A stretch of DNA of 64,000 bases from Melastoma dodecandrum (lineage: Eukaryota > Streptophyta > Magnoliopsida > Myrtales > Melastomataceae). Shown here in pieces: positions 37,391 through 47,057 of the stretch. Where the stretch lies: assembly GCA_029817715.1 (NCBI GenBank), contig JARUPY010000398.1, forward strand, positions 2,170,001 to 2,234,000. Reading direction: 5' to 3'. Below the pieces are notes generated by a model that did not search any database, was not told where the DNA came from, and was given only the letters and a program-made list of their open reading frames with translations. The number at the start of each line of letters is the position of its first letter. Position 1 is the first letter of the stretch. Position numbers and translations under genes: made by a program.

Positions 37391-38379
37391 TGCGAGCGCC
37401 GCGCGAAGGAGATGCCGTAGGCGGCGACCCGCGCGCTGATGAGCGGATCGTCCGACGTCTCGATCCCGTCGGTCAGGTTGCTCGGCAGAAAGAGCAGCTT
37501 GCGCTCGGCGGCCGCGCTGTCGGAGACGGCCTTGTCGAGCGTCAGCGTGCCGAGCGTCACGCGCTTGCGATCCTCGCCCCAGGGCTTCGTCGGATCGTTG
37601 ACGGGATCGCCCGCGTTCGCGATTTGCGCGACGAGATCGTAGGAGACGGGCTCGTGTGCGACACGCGCGGTGATCTCGTCCATCAGATAGTCCGGCGCCA
37701 TCTTCGCCGCATCCGCGGCCGAGAGATAGTCGGTTCCCGCCTTCGGCACGAACTCGAAGCGGACCGGATGCCGCTTGCCGCCGGCGTCGACCAAGATGAA
37801 CGCGTCAACGCTGTAATAATGCTCGCGGGCGAAGCTCGTCGGGGTCCGCGCCGTCGCAAGCGCCTTCGGCGCCACAGGATGCGCCGCGAAGAACGCGTCG
37901 AGCCTGGTCGGCTTCGGTGCGGTCGGCGGGCTCGCCGCGATCGCCTGCAGGAGGGCGAGGAAATCGTCCCCGTTCGCCACCGGGAAGAAGTGCAGAGAGT
38001 TCGTCACGAAGTCGACGTCCGAGCCGTCCGCCTGGTGGAACTTGACCGAAAGGCCGTGCGGGTTGGCCGCCTTCGCGGCGTCGGGGAGCGCCGGCAGGCC
38101 GCTCGAATCGGAGAAGCGCACGGTCACCGGCGTCGTCTTGTCCTTGAACAGCGCGGCGGTCGAGAGCGCGGCCCCGTCCGGCGAGGAGGTGAACGTGCCT
38201 TCGACCACCCGGCCCTTGGCATGATTGGCGCGGTAGCCGGGATGAACGCCCCAGACTTTGTTCAGCGTGTCCACCGTCTGCTGGGGCACCGAGGCGGTCT
38301 GCGCGCGGGCCGCAGGGAGCGCGGGTCCCAGAACTGCGACCACGAGCGTCGCGGCGCTCATGACTCGACGCGAGGACAT
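37387..38379 (-). CDS. Exported catalase-related peroxidase
   Basis: 330 residues with a signal peptide ending AARAQ. The mature protein is a minimal haem catalase fold. The distal His is in YRANHAKG, then VRFSDSSGLP, HGLSVKFHQADG and a C-terminal haem region. Such SrpA-like proteins are short catalase-related peroxidases, periplasmic because of the signal. Expected substrates are hydrogen peroxide or organic peroxides. It is followed with a four-base overlap by sdhE. The proximal tyrosine could not be fixed with confidence by eye. Confidence 0.85.
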   Translation of the reverse strand: MSSRRVMSAATLVVAVLGPALPAARAQTASVPQQTVDTLNKVWGVHPGYRANHAKGRVVEGTFTSSPDGAALSTAALFKDKTTPVTVRFSDSSGLPALPDAAKAANPHGLSVKFHQADGSDVDFVTNSLHFFPVANGDDFLALLQAIAASPPTAPKPTRLDAFFAAHPVAPKALATARTPTSFAREHYYSVDAFILVDAGGKRHPVRFEFVPKAGTDYLSAADAAKMAPDYLMDEITARVAHEPVSYDLVAQIANAGDPVNDPTKPWGEDRKRVTLGTLTLDKAVSDSAAAERKLLFLPSNLTDGIETSDDPLISARVAAYGISFARRSQ

Positions 38380-38480
38380 CGAATTCGTCTCCGATCCTTA
38401 TGGATGGCCGCGGACCGCGCACGGGCTCGGGCCACCGCGACACCTATCACGAGGATCACCCGCGATGGGAGAGGGAAGGC

Positions 38481-39407
38481 TCAGGCCGGATACATGCTCG
38501 CGACGATCGCCTCGCGCTCGACGGGCCAGACGAGATCGGTCGCGCCCGTCTTGCGCACGATGACGCTCGATTCATAGAAGCCGCCCGCGTTTTCCCCGCC
38601 CGGCTCGACCCAGAAGTAGCGCATGGGGGTGATGCGCACGAAGTTCGACATCATCGTCTTCACGATCTCGAAGCCTGTCGCGGCGTTGAAGAGACCGGTC
38701 CAGCTGTCGTCGGAGAAGCGGAAATAGTCCCAGGGGCGATCGTGCAGGCCCACCGTCTGATGGGTCTGGATCAGCGCGATGCCGCCTGGCTTGAGCACCT
38801 TGTTGATCTCGATCGCGGCCTTCCACGGCATCACGAGATGCTCGAAGACGGAGACGCAGATGATGAAGTCGAACCGCTCGCGACCGATCGCCGCGCTCAT
38901 CTCGTGGATGTCGGCGACGATATCGACGCCCTCGTCTGCTCGGATGTCGAGCACGGTCGTCTCACATCCGGGAAGATGGTCCGCGAGCAGGTAGCCGCTG
39001 CGCGCGCGTCCTCCGATGTCGAGGACCGCGGGGCTGCCGCCCGGATTCACGTCCCGCCATTCCCGCACGCAGGCGAGGAAATCCTCGAGACTGCTGTGTT
39101 GGTGCTCGCGCCGCTCGATCTCCACCAGCGTCGCGCAATCGGCCTCGTGGCGCCCCGAACGGGCGATGACCTCGACCTTGTAATGCGCCGGAAAGACATC
39201 GCGATCGACGAATGCCTGCAGGGCAGCATGCCCCTGCGCGTCGACCTTAAAAAACTGGTGGGCCTGATACTTATGATCTCCTCCGCTGCCCTTGGGTAAC
39301 AGTCGCACCGAGATCATCGAATCCCTTTCGTCAATCATACGAAATACCATTCTAGTAAAATTGAAGAAAGCTGTGGATTCCCGAAGCTTGAATGCTGGAT
39401 CACTCAT
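38481..39407 (-). CDS. SAM-dependent methyltransferase
   Basis: 308 residues. The C-terminal two-thirds is a class I methyltransferase: motif I AVLDIGGRARSGYLL, motif II region TTVLDIRADEGVD, and FDFIICVSVFEHLVMP. The N-terminal 90 residues are unassigned. The ATG at 39407 (MSDPAFKLRES) has AGGG ten bases before it; ATGs further upstream lack a site. The first 150 bases of the gene are much richer in A and T than the neighbourhood. It is divergent from an RgpF-like glycan gene, suggesting a role in surface glycan modification, but the substrate is unknown. Confidence 0.8.
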   Translation of the reverse strand: MSDPAFKLRESTAFFNFTRMVFRMIDERDSMISVRLLPKGSGGDHKYQAHQFFKVDAQGHAALQAFVDRDVFPAHYKVEVIARSGRHEADCATLVEIERREHQHSSLEDFLACVREWRDVNPGGSPAVLDIGGRARSGYLLADHLPGCETTVLDIRADEGVDIVADIHEMSAAIGRERFDFIICVSVFEHLVMPWKAAIEINKVLKPGGIALIQTHQTVGLHDRPWDYFRFSDDSWTGLFNAATGFEIVKTMMSNFVRITPMRYFWVEPGGENAGGFYESSVIVRKTGATDLVWPVEREAIVASMYPA

Positions 39408-39519
39408 GGGCGTTACCCTGGACATTGCCTTGAGAAACTGCTTAGCATCAGGACGGGGACGAGCGGAAGAGCACTTCATCGGGAACTCGTCATCGCTCGC
39501 CGTAGGCCGGAGGCTTCAA

Positions 39520-40980
39520 ATGTCGAAGCAGGGGCTTGGTTACTTCGACGGCCTGCTCAAGCGCGACCTGGTCGGCTGGGCGATCGGAGAGGATGCCCGC
39601 ACACCGGCGCAGCTCGACATCGTCATCGATGGTGCCGTCGTCGCCTGCATCGCGGCGGACATTTTCCGGGCCGATCTCCAGGCGGGCGAGCTTCGCGACG
39701 GGTTCGCGGCCTTCCGCTACGAAGTCCCCGAGCGCTTCCTCGACGGGCGGGACCACGAGGTGGACATCCGCTTCGAGGGCACGACGCGATCGATCAAGAA
39801 CTCGCCCCAGACGATCACGTTGCAGGACAGTATCCGCGTGAAGCGGAGCTGGTGCCTGCAGACGCTCGTCTTCGATCACACGCTGGGCGCGGCGTTCGAC
39901 AGCAGCCTCGAGCGCACGCGCAAGCTCGCGATCTTCGCGACCTATCACCCCTTCGCCTCGCACTTCACCTACCACCGCCAGATCATCGGAAACCTTGCGG
40001 CGGCCGGCTTCACGGTGGTCGTCGTGCACGCCAGCGACCTGCACCGGCCCGAACTCGCGGAGCTCGACACGCCGGACTGTTTCACGATCCTCAAGCGCAA
40101 CGTCGGCTACGACTTCGGGTCGTATGCCGTCGGCGTCCTCTGCGCGAACGAACGGCTCGAGGAGCTCGATGAAGTCATCCTGCTGAACGACAGCATCCTA
40201 CCGATCACGAAGGATCTCAGCTCCCTTTTCGAGCAGATCCGCGGTGCCGACGCGGACGTGGTCGCATGTACCGAGAGCTACGAGCGCAGCTACCATCTGC
40301 AAAGCTACATGCTGTGGTTTTCCGCCGCGGTCGGCCGCTCGGGTGTCCTCGAGCGTTTCATGGCCGCCTACTCGTTTACCTCGTTCAAGGAGGACGTGAT
40401 CGAGGAGGGTGAGATCGGGCTTTCGCGCATGTTGCAGGCCGAAGGATTCCGGCTCCACGCGCTCTACGACTATACGGTCGTCGCCTCGAGCTGGCTGTCG
40501 CACAGCCGCGAGATCGCGCGCCGCATTCACGACCTGCCCGGGCGCGGCGAGAACAGCCCGGGATCGTTCAAGACGAAGCTGCTGGACCGCCTCGACTCCA
40601 TCATCGACGTCGTCGTCTCCGGCACGCCGACCAATCCGACGCACTTCTTCTGGGACACGCTGATCGAGGACCACGCGTTCCCCTTCCTGAAACGCGAACT
40701 CGTGATCATGAATCCCTGCGGCGTGCCCACGTATTTCAAGATCGCCGACGTGATCTCCAGCCGCTCCGACGTGCGCGAGACCGTCATGGACATGCGCCGC
40801 AAGTTCGGCGGCCATCTCGTCCCCTTCTCGACGCTGCCGCCGTCCGTCGAAACCCGGCAGCCGGCGCGACGCGCGAACGGGCCGACGGCGCTTCTCGCGA
40901 CCGGCGGCTTCGTCAGCCAGCGCGTGCCATCGGAGAATGGGTTCATACGCCGCACGGCGAGCGACACGCAGCCTCAGTAG
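39520..40980 (+). CDS. RgpF-like (rhamnan synthesis F) glycan protein
   Basis: 486 residues from the ATG at 39520, which has a strong GGAGG site; a frame open to 39292 would run through the promoter region. An N-terminal beta-rich part (residues 1-110, LGYFDGLLKRDLVGWAIG) precedes an RgpF domain. Its hallmarks are LAIFATYHPFASHF, FTILKRNVGYDFGSY, VILLNDSILPI and SYMLWFSA. RgpF proteins take part in rhamnose-containing polysaccharide assembly and look like glycosyltransferases. No other glycan genes adjoin except the divergent methyltransferase. Confidence 0.85.
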   Translation: MSKQGLGYFDGLLKRDLVGWAIGEDARTPAQLDIVIDGAVVACIAADIFRADLQAGELRDGFAAFRYEVPERFLDGRDHEVDIRFEGTTRSIKNSPQTITLQDSIRVKRSWCLQTLVFDHTLGAAFDSSLERTRKLAIFATYHPFASHFTYHRQIIGNLAAAGFTVVVVHASDLHRPELAELDTPDCFTILKRNVGYDFGSYAVGVLCANERLEELDEVILLNDSILPITKDLSSLFEQIRGADADVVACTESYERSYHLQSYMLWFSAAVGRSGVLERFMAAYSFTSFKEDVIEEGEIGLSRMLQAEGFRLHALYDYTVVASSWLSHSREIARRIHDLPGRGENSPGSFKTKLLDRLDSIIDVVVSGTPTNPTHFFWDTLIEDHAFPFLKRELVIMNPCGVPTYFKIADVISSRSDVRETVMDMRRKFGGHLVPFSTLPPSVETRQPARRANGPTALLATGGFVSQRVPSENGFIRRTASDTQPQ

Positions 40981-41056
40981 AGGCTCGGCTCCTTCCGACG
41001 GGGCGGCGCGCGCATCGGCTCTTGACGTCCTCTCTGCGGCGCGCTCCTCAACAGGG

Positions 41057-43168
41057 ATGCGGCCCGATCGTCTCACCCCGTTGTTCGCCTCGGCGGCCGC
41101 CCTTCCCGGCATCGGCCCGAAGACCGGCAAACTGCTGGATCGGCTGCTCGGCGCGCCGGAGACGCCTGCGCGCGTCCTCGATGTGCTCTTCCACCTGCCG
41201 AACGGTGCGATCGACCGGCGGACGCAGCGCCCGCTGGCCGAGGCGCCGCTCGATACGATCGTCACGGTGAAAGTGCGTGTCGTCGACCACCACGCGCCAC
41301 CCGCGCGTTCCCGGGCGCCGTACCGGGTGCTGGTGGAGGACGAGACGGGAGACGCGCTGCTCGTCTTCTTCCTCACCAACCATGCCTGGATCGCCAAGAG
41401 CCTGCCGCTCGGCGCCGAGCGCTGGGTCTCGGGCAAGCTCGAAGTCTACGACGGTCACCGCCAGATGGTGCATCCCGATCGCGTGCTCGACGACGAGGGG
41501 TTTGCGCGCATGGTCGCTGTCGAGCCGGTCTACGGGCTGACCGAGGGCCTTTCCGGCAAGGTGTTGAGCAAGGCCGTCGGCGCCGCGCTCGATCGCGTGC
41601 CGCCCTTGCCGGACTGGACAGCGGACCTCGAGCTGCCTTCGCCCCTCGCGGGGGGGTCGTGGCTGTCGTTCGCCGACGCGCTGCGCTCGCTGCACCAGCC
41701 CGCATCGCCCGAGACGATCGCGCCGGAAGCTCCCGCGCGCGTCCGCCTCGCCTTCGACGAGCTCCTGGCACACCAGATCGCGCTCGCCCTCATGCGCGAG
41801 CGGCTGCGCGTGCGCGCCGGGCGCGCCACGGCGGGCGGACAGCAGAAGGCGGCGGCGATCGAGGCGGCGTTGCCGTTCGCACTCACCGGCGCACAGCAGG
41901 CGGCGCTGGCCGAGATCCGCGCCGATCTCGCGACGCCGGCGCGCATGCTGCGCCTGCTGCAAGGCGACGTGGGGTCCGGCAAGACGCTCGTCGCGCTGCT
42001 CGCGATGGCGGATGTCGTCGAGGCCGGTCACCAGGCCGTGCTGATGGCGCCGACCGAAATCCTCGCGCGCCAGCATTTCGCCGGCCTCGCGCCGCTGGCT
42101 CTGAAAGTGGGCTTGCGCATGGGGCTTCTCACCGGGCGCGACACCGCGGCCGAACGCCGACGCACCTTGGAAGGACTGGCCTCTGGTGCGATCGACATCG
42201 CCGTCGGCACGCATGCGTTGATCCAGGAGAAGGTCGCGTTCCGCGATCTCGGTCTCGCGGTCGTCGACGAGCAGCATCGTTTCGGCGTGCATCAACGGCT
42301 GGCGCTTTCCGGCAAGGGCGAGGCCGTCGACATTCTCGTCATGACGGCGACGCCGATCCCGCGCACGCTGGTTCTGTCCTACTTCGGCGACATGGACGTG
42401 TCCGCGCTGCGCGAGAAGCCGCCGGGACGCCAGCCGATCGACACACGCGCCCTGCCCCTCGAGCGCCTGCCCGACGTCGTCGCGCGCCTTCAACGCGCGA
42501 TCGCGGCCGGCAAGCGCGCCTATTGGGTCTGCCCGCTGGTCGAGGAGAGCGAGGAGACGGATGCCGCCGCGGCGGCCGCGCGCTACGAGAGCCTGCGTCA
42601 CGCGTTCGGTACGAAGATCGGGCTCGTCCACGGCAAGATGAAAGGGATCGAGAAGGACGCCGCGATGGCGGCCTTCGCGAGCGGCGAGACGCAGGTGCTC
42701 GTCGCGACGACCGTCATCGAAGTGGGTGTCGACGTCCCCAAGGCGACGATCATCGTGATCGAACATGCCGATCGCTTCGGCCTGTCGCAGATCCATCAGC
42801 TGCGCGGGCGCGTCGGCCGCGGCTCGGGCGCCTCGGCGTGCCTCCTCCTCTACAAAGCGCCCCTCGGCGAGGTCGCCGAGGCGCGGCTCGCGATCCTGCG
42901 CGAGAGCGAGGACGGCTTCCGCATCGCGGAAGAAGACCTGCGCCTGCGCGGCGAAGGCGAGGTGCTCGGCACCCGCCAGTCCGGCGCCCCGGGGTTCAAG
43001 CTCGCGGACTTGTCGGTGCATGGCCCGCTGCTGCCGATCGCCCGTGATGCGGCGCGCCGCGTCGTCGAGGCCGATCCCGAGCTCGCCGGCGCCGACGGGC
43101 AGCGGCTGCGGCTGCTGCTCCATCTCTTCGAGCGCGAGGCCGCCATCCGCCTGATCGAGGCCGGCTAG
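41057..43168 (+). CDS. recG: ATP-dependent DNA helicase RecG
   Basis: 703 residues. An N-terminal wedge domain with an OB fold (VKVRVVDHH region) binds forked DNA. Helicase motifs follow: Walker A LQGDVGSGKT, DEQH box VVDEQHRFGVHQR, TATPIPRTL, motif V TTVIEVGVDVP and motif VI HQLRGRVGRG. It remodels stalled forks and Holliday junctions. The ATG at 41057 is used; a frame open to 40937 overlaps the end of the RgpF-like gene. The next gene starts two bases after its stop. Confidence 0.96.
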   Translation: MRPDRLTPLFASAAALPGIGPKTGKLLDRLLGAPETPARVLDVLFHLPNGAIDRRTQRPLAEAPLDTIVTVKVRVVDHHAPPARSRAPYRVLVEDETGDALLVFFLTNHAWIAKSLPLGAERWVSGKLEVYDGHRQMVHPDRVLDDEGFARMVAVEPVYGLTEGLSGKVLSKAVGAALDRVPPLPDWTADLELPSPLAGGSWLSFADALRSLHQPASPETIAPEAPARVRLAFDELLAHQIALALMRERLRVRAGRATAGGQQKAAAIEAALPFALTGAQQAALAEIRADLATPARMLRLLQGDVGSGKTLVALLAMADVVEAGHQAVLMAPTEILARQHFAGLAPLALKVGLRMGLLTGRDTAAERRRTLEGLASGAIDIAVGTHALIQEKVAFRDLGLAVVDEQHRFGVHQRLALSGKGEAVDILVMTATPIPRTLVLSYFGDMDVSALREKPPGRQPIDTRALPLERLPDVVARLQRAIAAGKRAYWVCPLVEESEETDAAAAAARYESLRHAFGTKIGLVHGKMKGIEKDAAMAAFASGETQVLVATTVIEVGVDVPKATIIVIEHADRFGLSQIHQLRGRVGRGSGASACLLLYKAPLGEVAEARLAILRESEDGFRIAEEDLRLRGEGEVLGTRQSGAPGFKLADLSVHGPLLPIARDAARRVVEADPELAGADGQRLRLLLHLFEREAAIRLIEAG

Positions 43169-43169
43169 G

Positions 43170-43556
43170 ATGCGCGTCCGCATCCTCGCCCTGGCCTCGA
43201 TCGCAGGACTCGCGCTGCCTGCCGCTGCCGCGGCACAGACCTGCGCGCACGGCCTCGCGCCGCTGTCGCGCGTCGATCTCTATTTCGGGGTGAGCGGCTC
43301 CGTCGCCGCGTGGCGTGCCTTCCTGCGCGATGTCGTCGCGCCGCGCTTCCCGGACGGATACACCGTGCTGGACGGCCACGGGCAATGGCACGCATCGAGC
43401 GGCCTGCGCCGCGAGCGCAGCCGCGTGCTCATCGCCTATTACCGCCGCGACGCCGAGAGCGAGGCACGGATCGAGGCGATCCGTTCGCTCTACAAGGCGC
43501 GCTTCAGGCAGACCTCCGTCCTGCGGGCGGATACGATCGCCTGCGTCGGTTTCTAG
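43170..43556 (+). CDS. DUF3574 exported protein
   Basis: 128 residues with a signal peptide (ALASIAGLALPAAAAAQ) and the DUF3574 core: RVDLYFGVSG, APRFPDGYTVLDGHGQW and VLIAYYRRD. The function of this small periplasmic domain is unknown. It begins one base after the recG stop, so it is transcribed with recG, though no functional tie is apparent. Two cysteines in the mature part may form a disulphide. Confidence 0.85.
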   Translation: MRVRILALASIAGLALPAAAAAQTCAHGLAPLSRVDLYFGVSGSVAAWRAFLRDVVAPRFPDGYTVLDGHGQWHASSGLRRERSRVLIAYYRRDAESEARIEAIRSLYKARFRQTSVLRADTIACVGF

Positions 43557-43569
43557 CTGGCTCGATCCC

Positions 43570-43803
43570 TCAGGGCTTGGCGAGCGCGATCGTCTCGTTG
43601 GGTTCGCGCAGGCACATGACCTTCATGTACTGCCGCGACGGATCGGGGACGAGCGACGTCGGTGCGAGCATCGTCTGGGCCATGAAGCCGCACTGCTCGG
43701 CCGAGCTGACGCGCATCGAGCGGATCACGTCGAGCGCGTTCGTCTGATCGCAGGTCGAGTGTTCCAGCGAGACCGGACAGATGAGAACGAGGATCTTCAG
43801 CAT
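43570..43803 (-). CDS. Conserved small hypothetical protein
   Basis: 77 residues from the ATG at 43803 (MLKILVLICPVSLEHSTC), with an AGGGG ribosome-binding site. It has four cysteines, including EQCGFMAQTML and VMCLREPNE. Similar proteins with the opening MLKILVLIC and a late KVMC motif occur in Rhizobiales genomes, but I know of no assigned function. The hydrophobic N-terminus is short and may or may not export it. It converges on the DUF3574 gene and is divergent from poxB. Confidence 0.65.
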   Translation of the reverse strand: MLKILVLICPVSLEHSTCDQTNALDVIRSMRVSSAEQCGFMAQTMLAPTSLVPDPSRQYMKVMCLREPNETIALAKP

Positions 43804-44045
43804 AAGGCTACCCCTCTCCTCGAGCGGGGACGCCGGAGTGCCTGGCAGCTGGCTGAAGCCGGCTGCTGCATGGCGCCCGCTCGCGTCCAGTTGAGCAAAC
43901 CTCTGGCCAAAGGAGGTTAACGGCAGCGCAAATCTGGCATGCGTCTTGCGCATTAACGATAGTTGTGGCCGAACCGCCACGCTTCGGTAGGCTTCCCCCG
44001 CATGCGGCGCGCCCCACCTTCTGGCGAGCCGAGCGGAGATGTCCC

Positions 44046-45779
44046 ATGAAAATCAACAATGTCGCCGACCTCATCGTCGAGACGCTCGAGCAAATCGGCG
44101 TCAGCCGTGTCTACGGCCTCGTCGGCGACAGCCTGAACGGAATCACGGAAGCGATCCGGCGCCGCAACGCGATCCGATGGGTGCACGTACGCCACGAAGA
44201 GGTCGCAGCCTTTGCCGCCGGAGCCGAAGCGCAGTTGACCGGCGACATCACGGTCTGCGCCGGCTCCTGCGGGCCGGGCAATCTGCATCTGATCAACGGA
44301 CTCTTCGACTGCCAGCGCACGCGCACGCCTGTGCTCGCGATCGCGGCCCACATCCCCTCCCCCGAGATCGGCTCCAATTACTTTCAGGAGACGCATCCGC
44401 AGGAGCTGTTTCGCGAATGCAGCGTCTACTGCGAGCTGATCTCGAACATCGCCCAGCTTCCCTACGTGCTCGAGACCGCGATCCGGACGGCGATCGGCAA
44501 GCGCGGCGTCGCGGTCGTGGTCATCTCCGGCGATGTCGCGATCCTCGATGCGCCGCACCGGCGCGTCGCCGCCAACCCGGGCCTCGTGCCGGCGCAGCCA
44601 CGCGTGCGGCCGGCGGAGCGCGAACTCGACGCGCTGGCGACGCTCCTCAACGCGGGCAAGAAGATCACATTGTTCTGTGGCCGCGGCTGCGCCGGCGCCC
44701 ATGCCCCGCTGATGCGCCTCGCCGAGACGCTGAAGGCACCGATCGTTCATGCGCTCGGCGGCAAGGAGCACGTCGAGTTCGACAATCCTTACGATGTCGG
44801 CATGACCGGGCTCATCGGCTTCTCGTCGGGCTACGCGGCGATGTTAGCCTGCGACACGCTGCTGATGCTGGGCACCGACTTCCCCTACCGCCAGTTCTTT
44901 CCGGACGACGCGACGATCGCGCAAGTCGATATCCGGCCCGAAAACCTCGGACGCCGGTGTCGGCTCGAGCTTGGCGTCGTCGGCGACGTGGCCGAAACGA
45001 TCGAGGCGCTGCTTCCGAAGCTGACGCCGAGGTCGGACCGCACGTTCCTCGACGCCAGCCTCGCGCACTACCGCGACGCGCGAAAGGATCTCGACGATCT
45101 CGCGACGGGGCGCGCGGGGCGTCCGCCGATCCACCCGCAATATCTCGCGAAAGTGGTCAGCGCCGCGGCGACGGACGACGCCGTCTTCACCGCGGATGTG
45201 GGGACCCCGACCATCTGGGCGGCACGTTACCTCGCCATGAACGGCAAACGCCGCCTCCTCGGCTCGTTCGCACATGGCTCGATGGCGAATGCCATGTCCC
45301 AGGCGATCGGCGCGCAGGCCGCCTATCCCGAGCGCCCGGTCGTCTCCCTCTCGGGCGATGGCGGCTTCGCGATGCTGATGGGCGATATCCTGACGCTCCG
45401 CCAAGAGAAGCTGCCGGTGAAGGTCGTGATCTTCAACAACGGCACCCTCGGCTTCGTCGAGATGGAGATGAAGGCCGCCGGCTATCTCGAGACTGGCGTC
45501 GCCCTCGACAATCCGAACTTCGCCGCGATGGCCGAGGCGATCGGCATCCCCGCGCGTCGCGTCGAGGATCCCGGCGATCTCGAAGAGGCCGTACAGGCGA
45601 TGTTCGCCGTCGACGGACCGGCCGTGCTCGACGTCGTCACGAACCGCAACGAGCTCTCGATGCCGCCGAAGCTGCAGGCCGAGCAGGTGAAGGGCTTCAG
45701 CCTCTACGTCCTGCGCGCGGTGATGAACGGGCGCGGCGATGCCGTCCTCGACCTCGCGCGCACCAACATCATCCGCTGA
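44046..45779 (+). CDS. poxB: Thiamine-diphosphate-dependent pyruvate dehydrogenase (quinone), PoxB-like
   Basis: 577 residues from the ATG at 44046 with GGAG upstream. The TPP-enzyme domains are in the usual order. The PYR domain has the catalytic Glu in [11 protein letters not shown], a central FAD/NAD-like domain follows, and the PP domain has [12 protein letters not shown] and ending NN. PoxB oxidises pyruvate to acetate and carbon dioxide, passing electrons to ubiquinone at the membrane. The C-terminal lipid-binding helix of E. coli PoxB is not obvious here, so acetolactate synthase-like activity cannot be fully excluded. Confidence 0.85.
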   Translation: MKINNVADLIVETLEQIGVSRVYGLVGDSLNGITEAIRRRNAIRWVHVRHEEVAAFAAGAEAQLTGDITVCAGSCGPGNLHLINGLFDCQRTRTPVLAIAAHIPSPEIGSNYFQETHPQELFRECSVYCELISNIAQLPYVLETAIRTAIGKRGVAVVVISGDVAILDAPHRRVAANPGLVPAQPRVRPAERELDALATLLNAGKKITLFCGRGCAGAHAPLMRLAETLKAPIVHALGGKEHVEFDNPYDVGMTGLIGFSSGYAAMLACDTLLMLGTDFPYRQFFPDDATIAQVDIRPENLGRRCRLELGVVGDVAETIEALLPKLTPRSDRTFLDASLAHYRDARKDLDDLATGRAGRPPIHPQYLAKVVSAAATDDAVFTADVGTPTIWAARYLAMNGKRRLLGSFAHGSMANAMSQAIGAQAAYPERPVVSLSGDGGFAMLMGDILTLRQEKLPVKVVIFNNGTLGFVEMEMKAAGYLETGVALDNPNFAAMAEAIGIPARRVEDPGDLEEAVQAMFAVDGPAVLDVVTNRNELSMPPKLQAEQVKGFSLYVLRAVMNGRGDAVLDLARTNIIR

Positions 45780-45787
45780 GGAACGCG

Positions 45788-46222
45788 TCAGAGCCGCGTG
45801 AGCCGCCGCCGGTCCTCTTCGGGCAAGGCCGCGAGCCAGGCGTCCTCGTCGCCGGGTTCGGGCAGGATGTGCCCGAATTCCGCCATCGCGCGCGACGGCA
45901 GCTCGCTGAGATAGATCCAGATCGAATTCTTCGGGATGCCGACGATCTCGCTCGTCGCCGGAACGAGCTTGCGGATCAATTCCGTGCGCTCGATCGCACT
46001 GCGTCCGGCGCGGATGTGACCTTGGATGAAGCAGTGCGCCGCCGCGAGCGGCTGGCCAGCGATGAAGCAATCGCGAAGGCCGAGGTCGCGGAAGATCACC
46101 TGCGTGAACAGACGGTTCGCCCCCGTCACCTCGCTGTGGATGCGGGTGATGGCCTCGGCCAGGGCGGCGCGCGCCTCCTCGTGCAGAAGCGTCGGCGGAA
46201 CCCGGCAGATGTAGGTCGGCAT
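45788..46222 (-). CDS. Tautomerase family protein (cis-CaaD-like)
   Basis: 144 residues starting MPTYICRVPP, giving the N-terminal catalytic proline after methionine removal. The repeats of the tautomerase fold are visible (LAEAITRIHSEVTG, VIFRDLGLRDCF, IRKLVPATSEIVGI). The size matches the fused, trimeric cis-CaaD-like group. The substrate is unknown. Start ATG 46222 follows GGAGAGACG; a frame open to 46393 is spacer. It converges on poxB, whose stop lies eight bases away. Confidence 0.8.
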   Translation of the reverse strand: MPTYICRVPPTLLHEEARAALAEAITRIHSEVTGANRLFTQVIFRDLGLRDCFIAGQPLAAAHCFIQGHIRAGRSAIERTELIRKLVPATSEIVGIPKNSIWIYLSELPSRAMAEFGHILPEPGDEDAWLAALPEEDRRRLTRL

Positions 46223-46334
46223 CGTCTCTCCACCAAGCGCCAGCTCGCGACCTGCTGGTCGCTCGTGTGGGCGCCGCCACCTATGTCGTGCGCTGCGAGA
46301 CCGCGTCCAGCGGTCCGCAGCGCGACGTCGCACA

Positions 46335-46652
46335 TCACGCCGTGCGGTGGCCGGCGTGTCGATGCAGGTGCGCCGTGGCCTTAGGATGGCCATGGTGGTG
46401 GCGATGGCGCAAGGCCGGCGCGGGCGCAGCCGGCGCAGCGGCGGCGTCGGGAGCGAGGATCGGCTGCAGGATCGGCCGAGTTGCGGTATCGAGCAGGGCC
46501 AGCGTCTCGGGAAGGCCGGGCACCAGCGTCTCGCCGGGCAGATCCTTCGGGACGCCCGGGTTCAGCGGGTGGGCATAGAACTCGGCCGCGAACGCGGACG
46601 ACGGCAGCAGGAGGACGGCCAAAAGGCCGAGAGCGCCTCGCGTCATGGTCAT
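46335..46652 (-). CDS. Small exported protein with His-rich tail
   Basis: 105 residues. The signal peptide is ALGLLAVLLLPSSAFA. The mature protein opens EFYAHPLNPGVPKDLPGE, continues with an Ala/Pro-rich stretch, and ends in a histidine-rich tail (RHRHHHGHPK, LHRHAGH). Binding of divalent metals by the tail is an inference. Two in-frame ATGs (46652 and 46646) are possible. It is one of three histidine-rich exported proteins in the window, with 51307-51723 and 51892-52128. Confidence 0.65.
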   Translation of the reverse strand: MTMTRGALGLLAVLLLPSSAFAAEFYAHPLNPGVPKDLPGETLVPGLPETLALLDTATRPILQPILAPDAAAAPAAPAPALRHRHHHGHPKATAHLHRHAGHRTA

Positions 46653-46981
46653 GGATTCTCTCTCGTCGTTGATCTCGTTGCGATGCGCATCGCTGGCATC
46701 GACTATAAGCGGGCGCGCAGCAGATCTCGGCAGCATTCGCTTTCGAAGTTTGCGCCGCGGCAGAGCCGTCGTTCTCGCAAGGACGCGTCGTAAGAGAAGA
46801 AACCATGTTCCCGTCGCGGAGTAGATGCGTGAGAGGCTCGAGCCGCGCGCTCTCGCCGTGCGGACGCGCAGACTTTCGGGAGCGAAGCGGGAGAATTCCG
46901 ACACGGCCGCCGAGCTTTCGTCGAAGCGGGCGCCCAAGTCGCTATCGCTTCGTCTCAGCTATCGATCGCGAAGAGGTCCGA
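46653..46981. other. Intergenic region between the His-rich gene and tRNA-Lys
   Basis: 329 bp with no convincing coding frame. It should hold the promoter of the minus-strand His-rich gene on its left side and the end of the tRNA-Lys transcript on its right. No hairpin followed by a T run was found after the tRNA. Confidence 0.45.
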
Positions 46982-47009
46982 TGGTGGGCGCACAAGGGCT
47001 CGAACCTTG

Positions 47010-47042
<33 letters not shown>

Positions 47043-47057
47043 CTGAGCTATGCGCCC
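46982..47057 (-). tRNA. tRNA-Lys (anticodon CUU)
   Basis: 76 bases on the minus strand. The acceptor arm GGGCGCA pairs with TGCGCCC, the D-loop has AGCTCAGTTGGTAGAGC, the anticodon stem GCTGA/TCAGC surrounds loop CTCTTAA with CTT, and the T arm is CAAGGTTCGAGCCCTTG. The 3' CCA is encoded (46982-46984). Its first 38 bases also lie within the reading frame of the upstream acyltransferase gene. Confidence 0.95.

Noticed and set aside
39292..39519. N-terminal extension of the RgpF-like protein
   Set aside because: It would overlap the divergent methyltransferase start; the ATG at 39520 has a GGAGG site.
41048..43183. A 711-codon minus-strand open frame opposite recG
   Set aside because: Arg- and Asp-rich shadow; recG carries all helicase motifs in the plus-strand frame.
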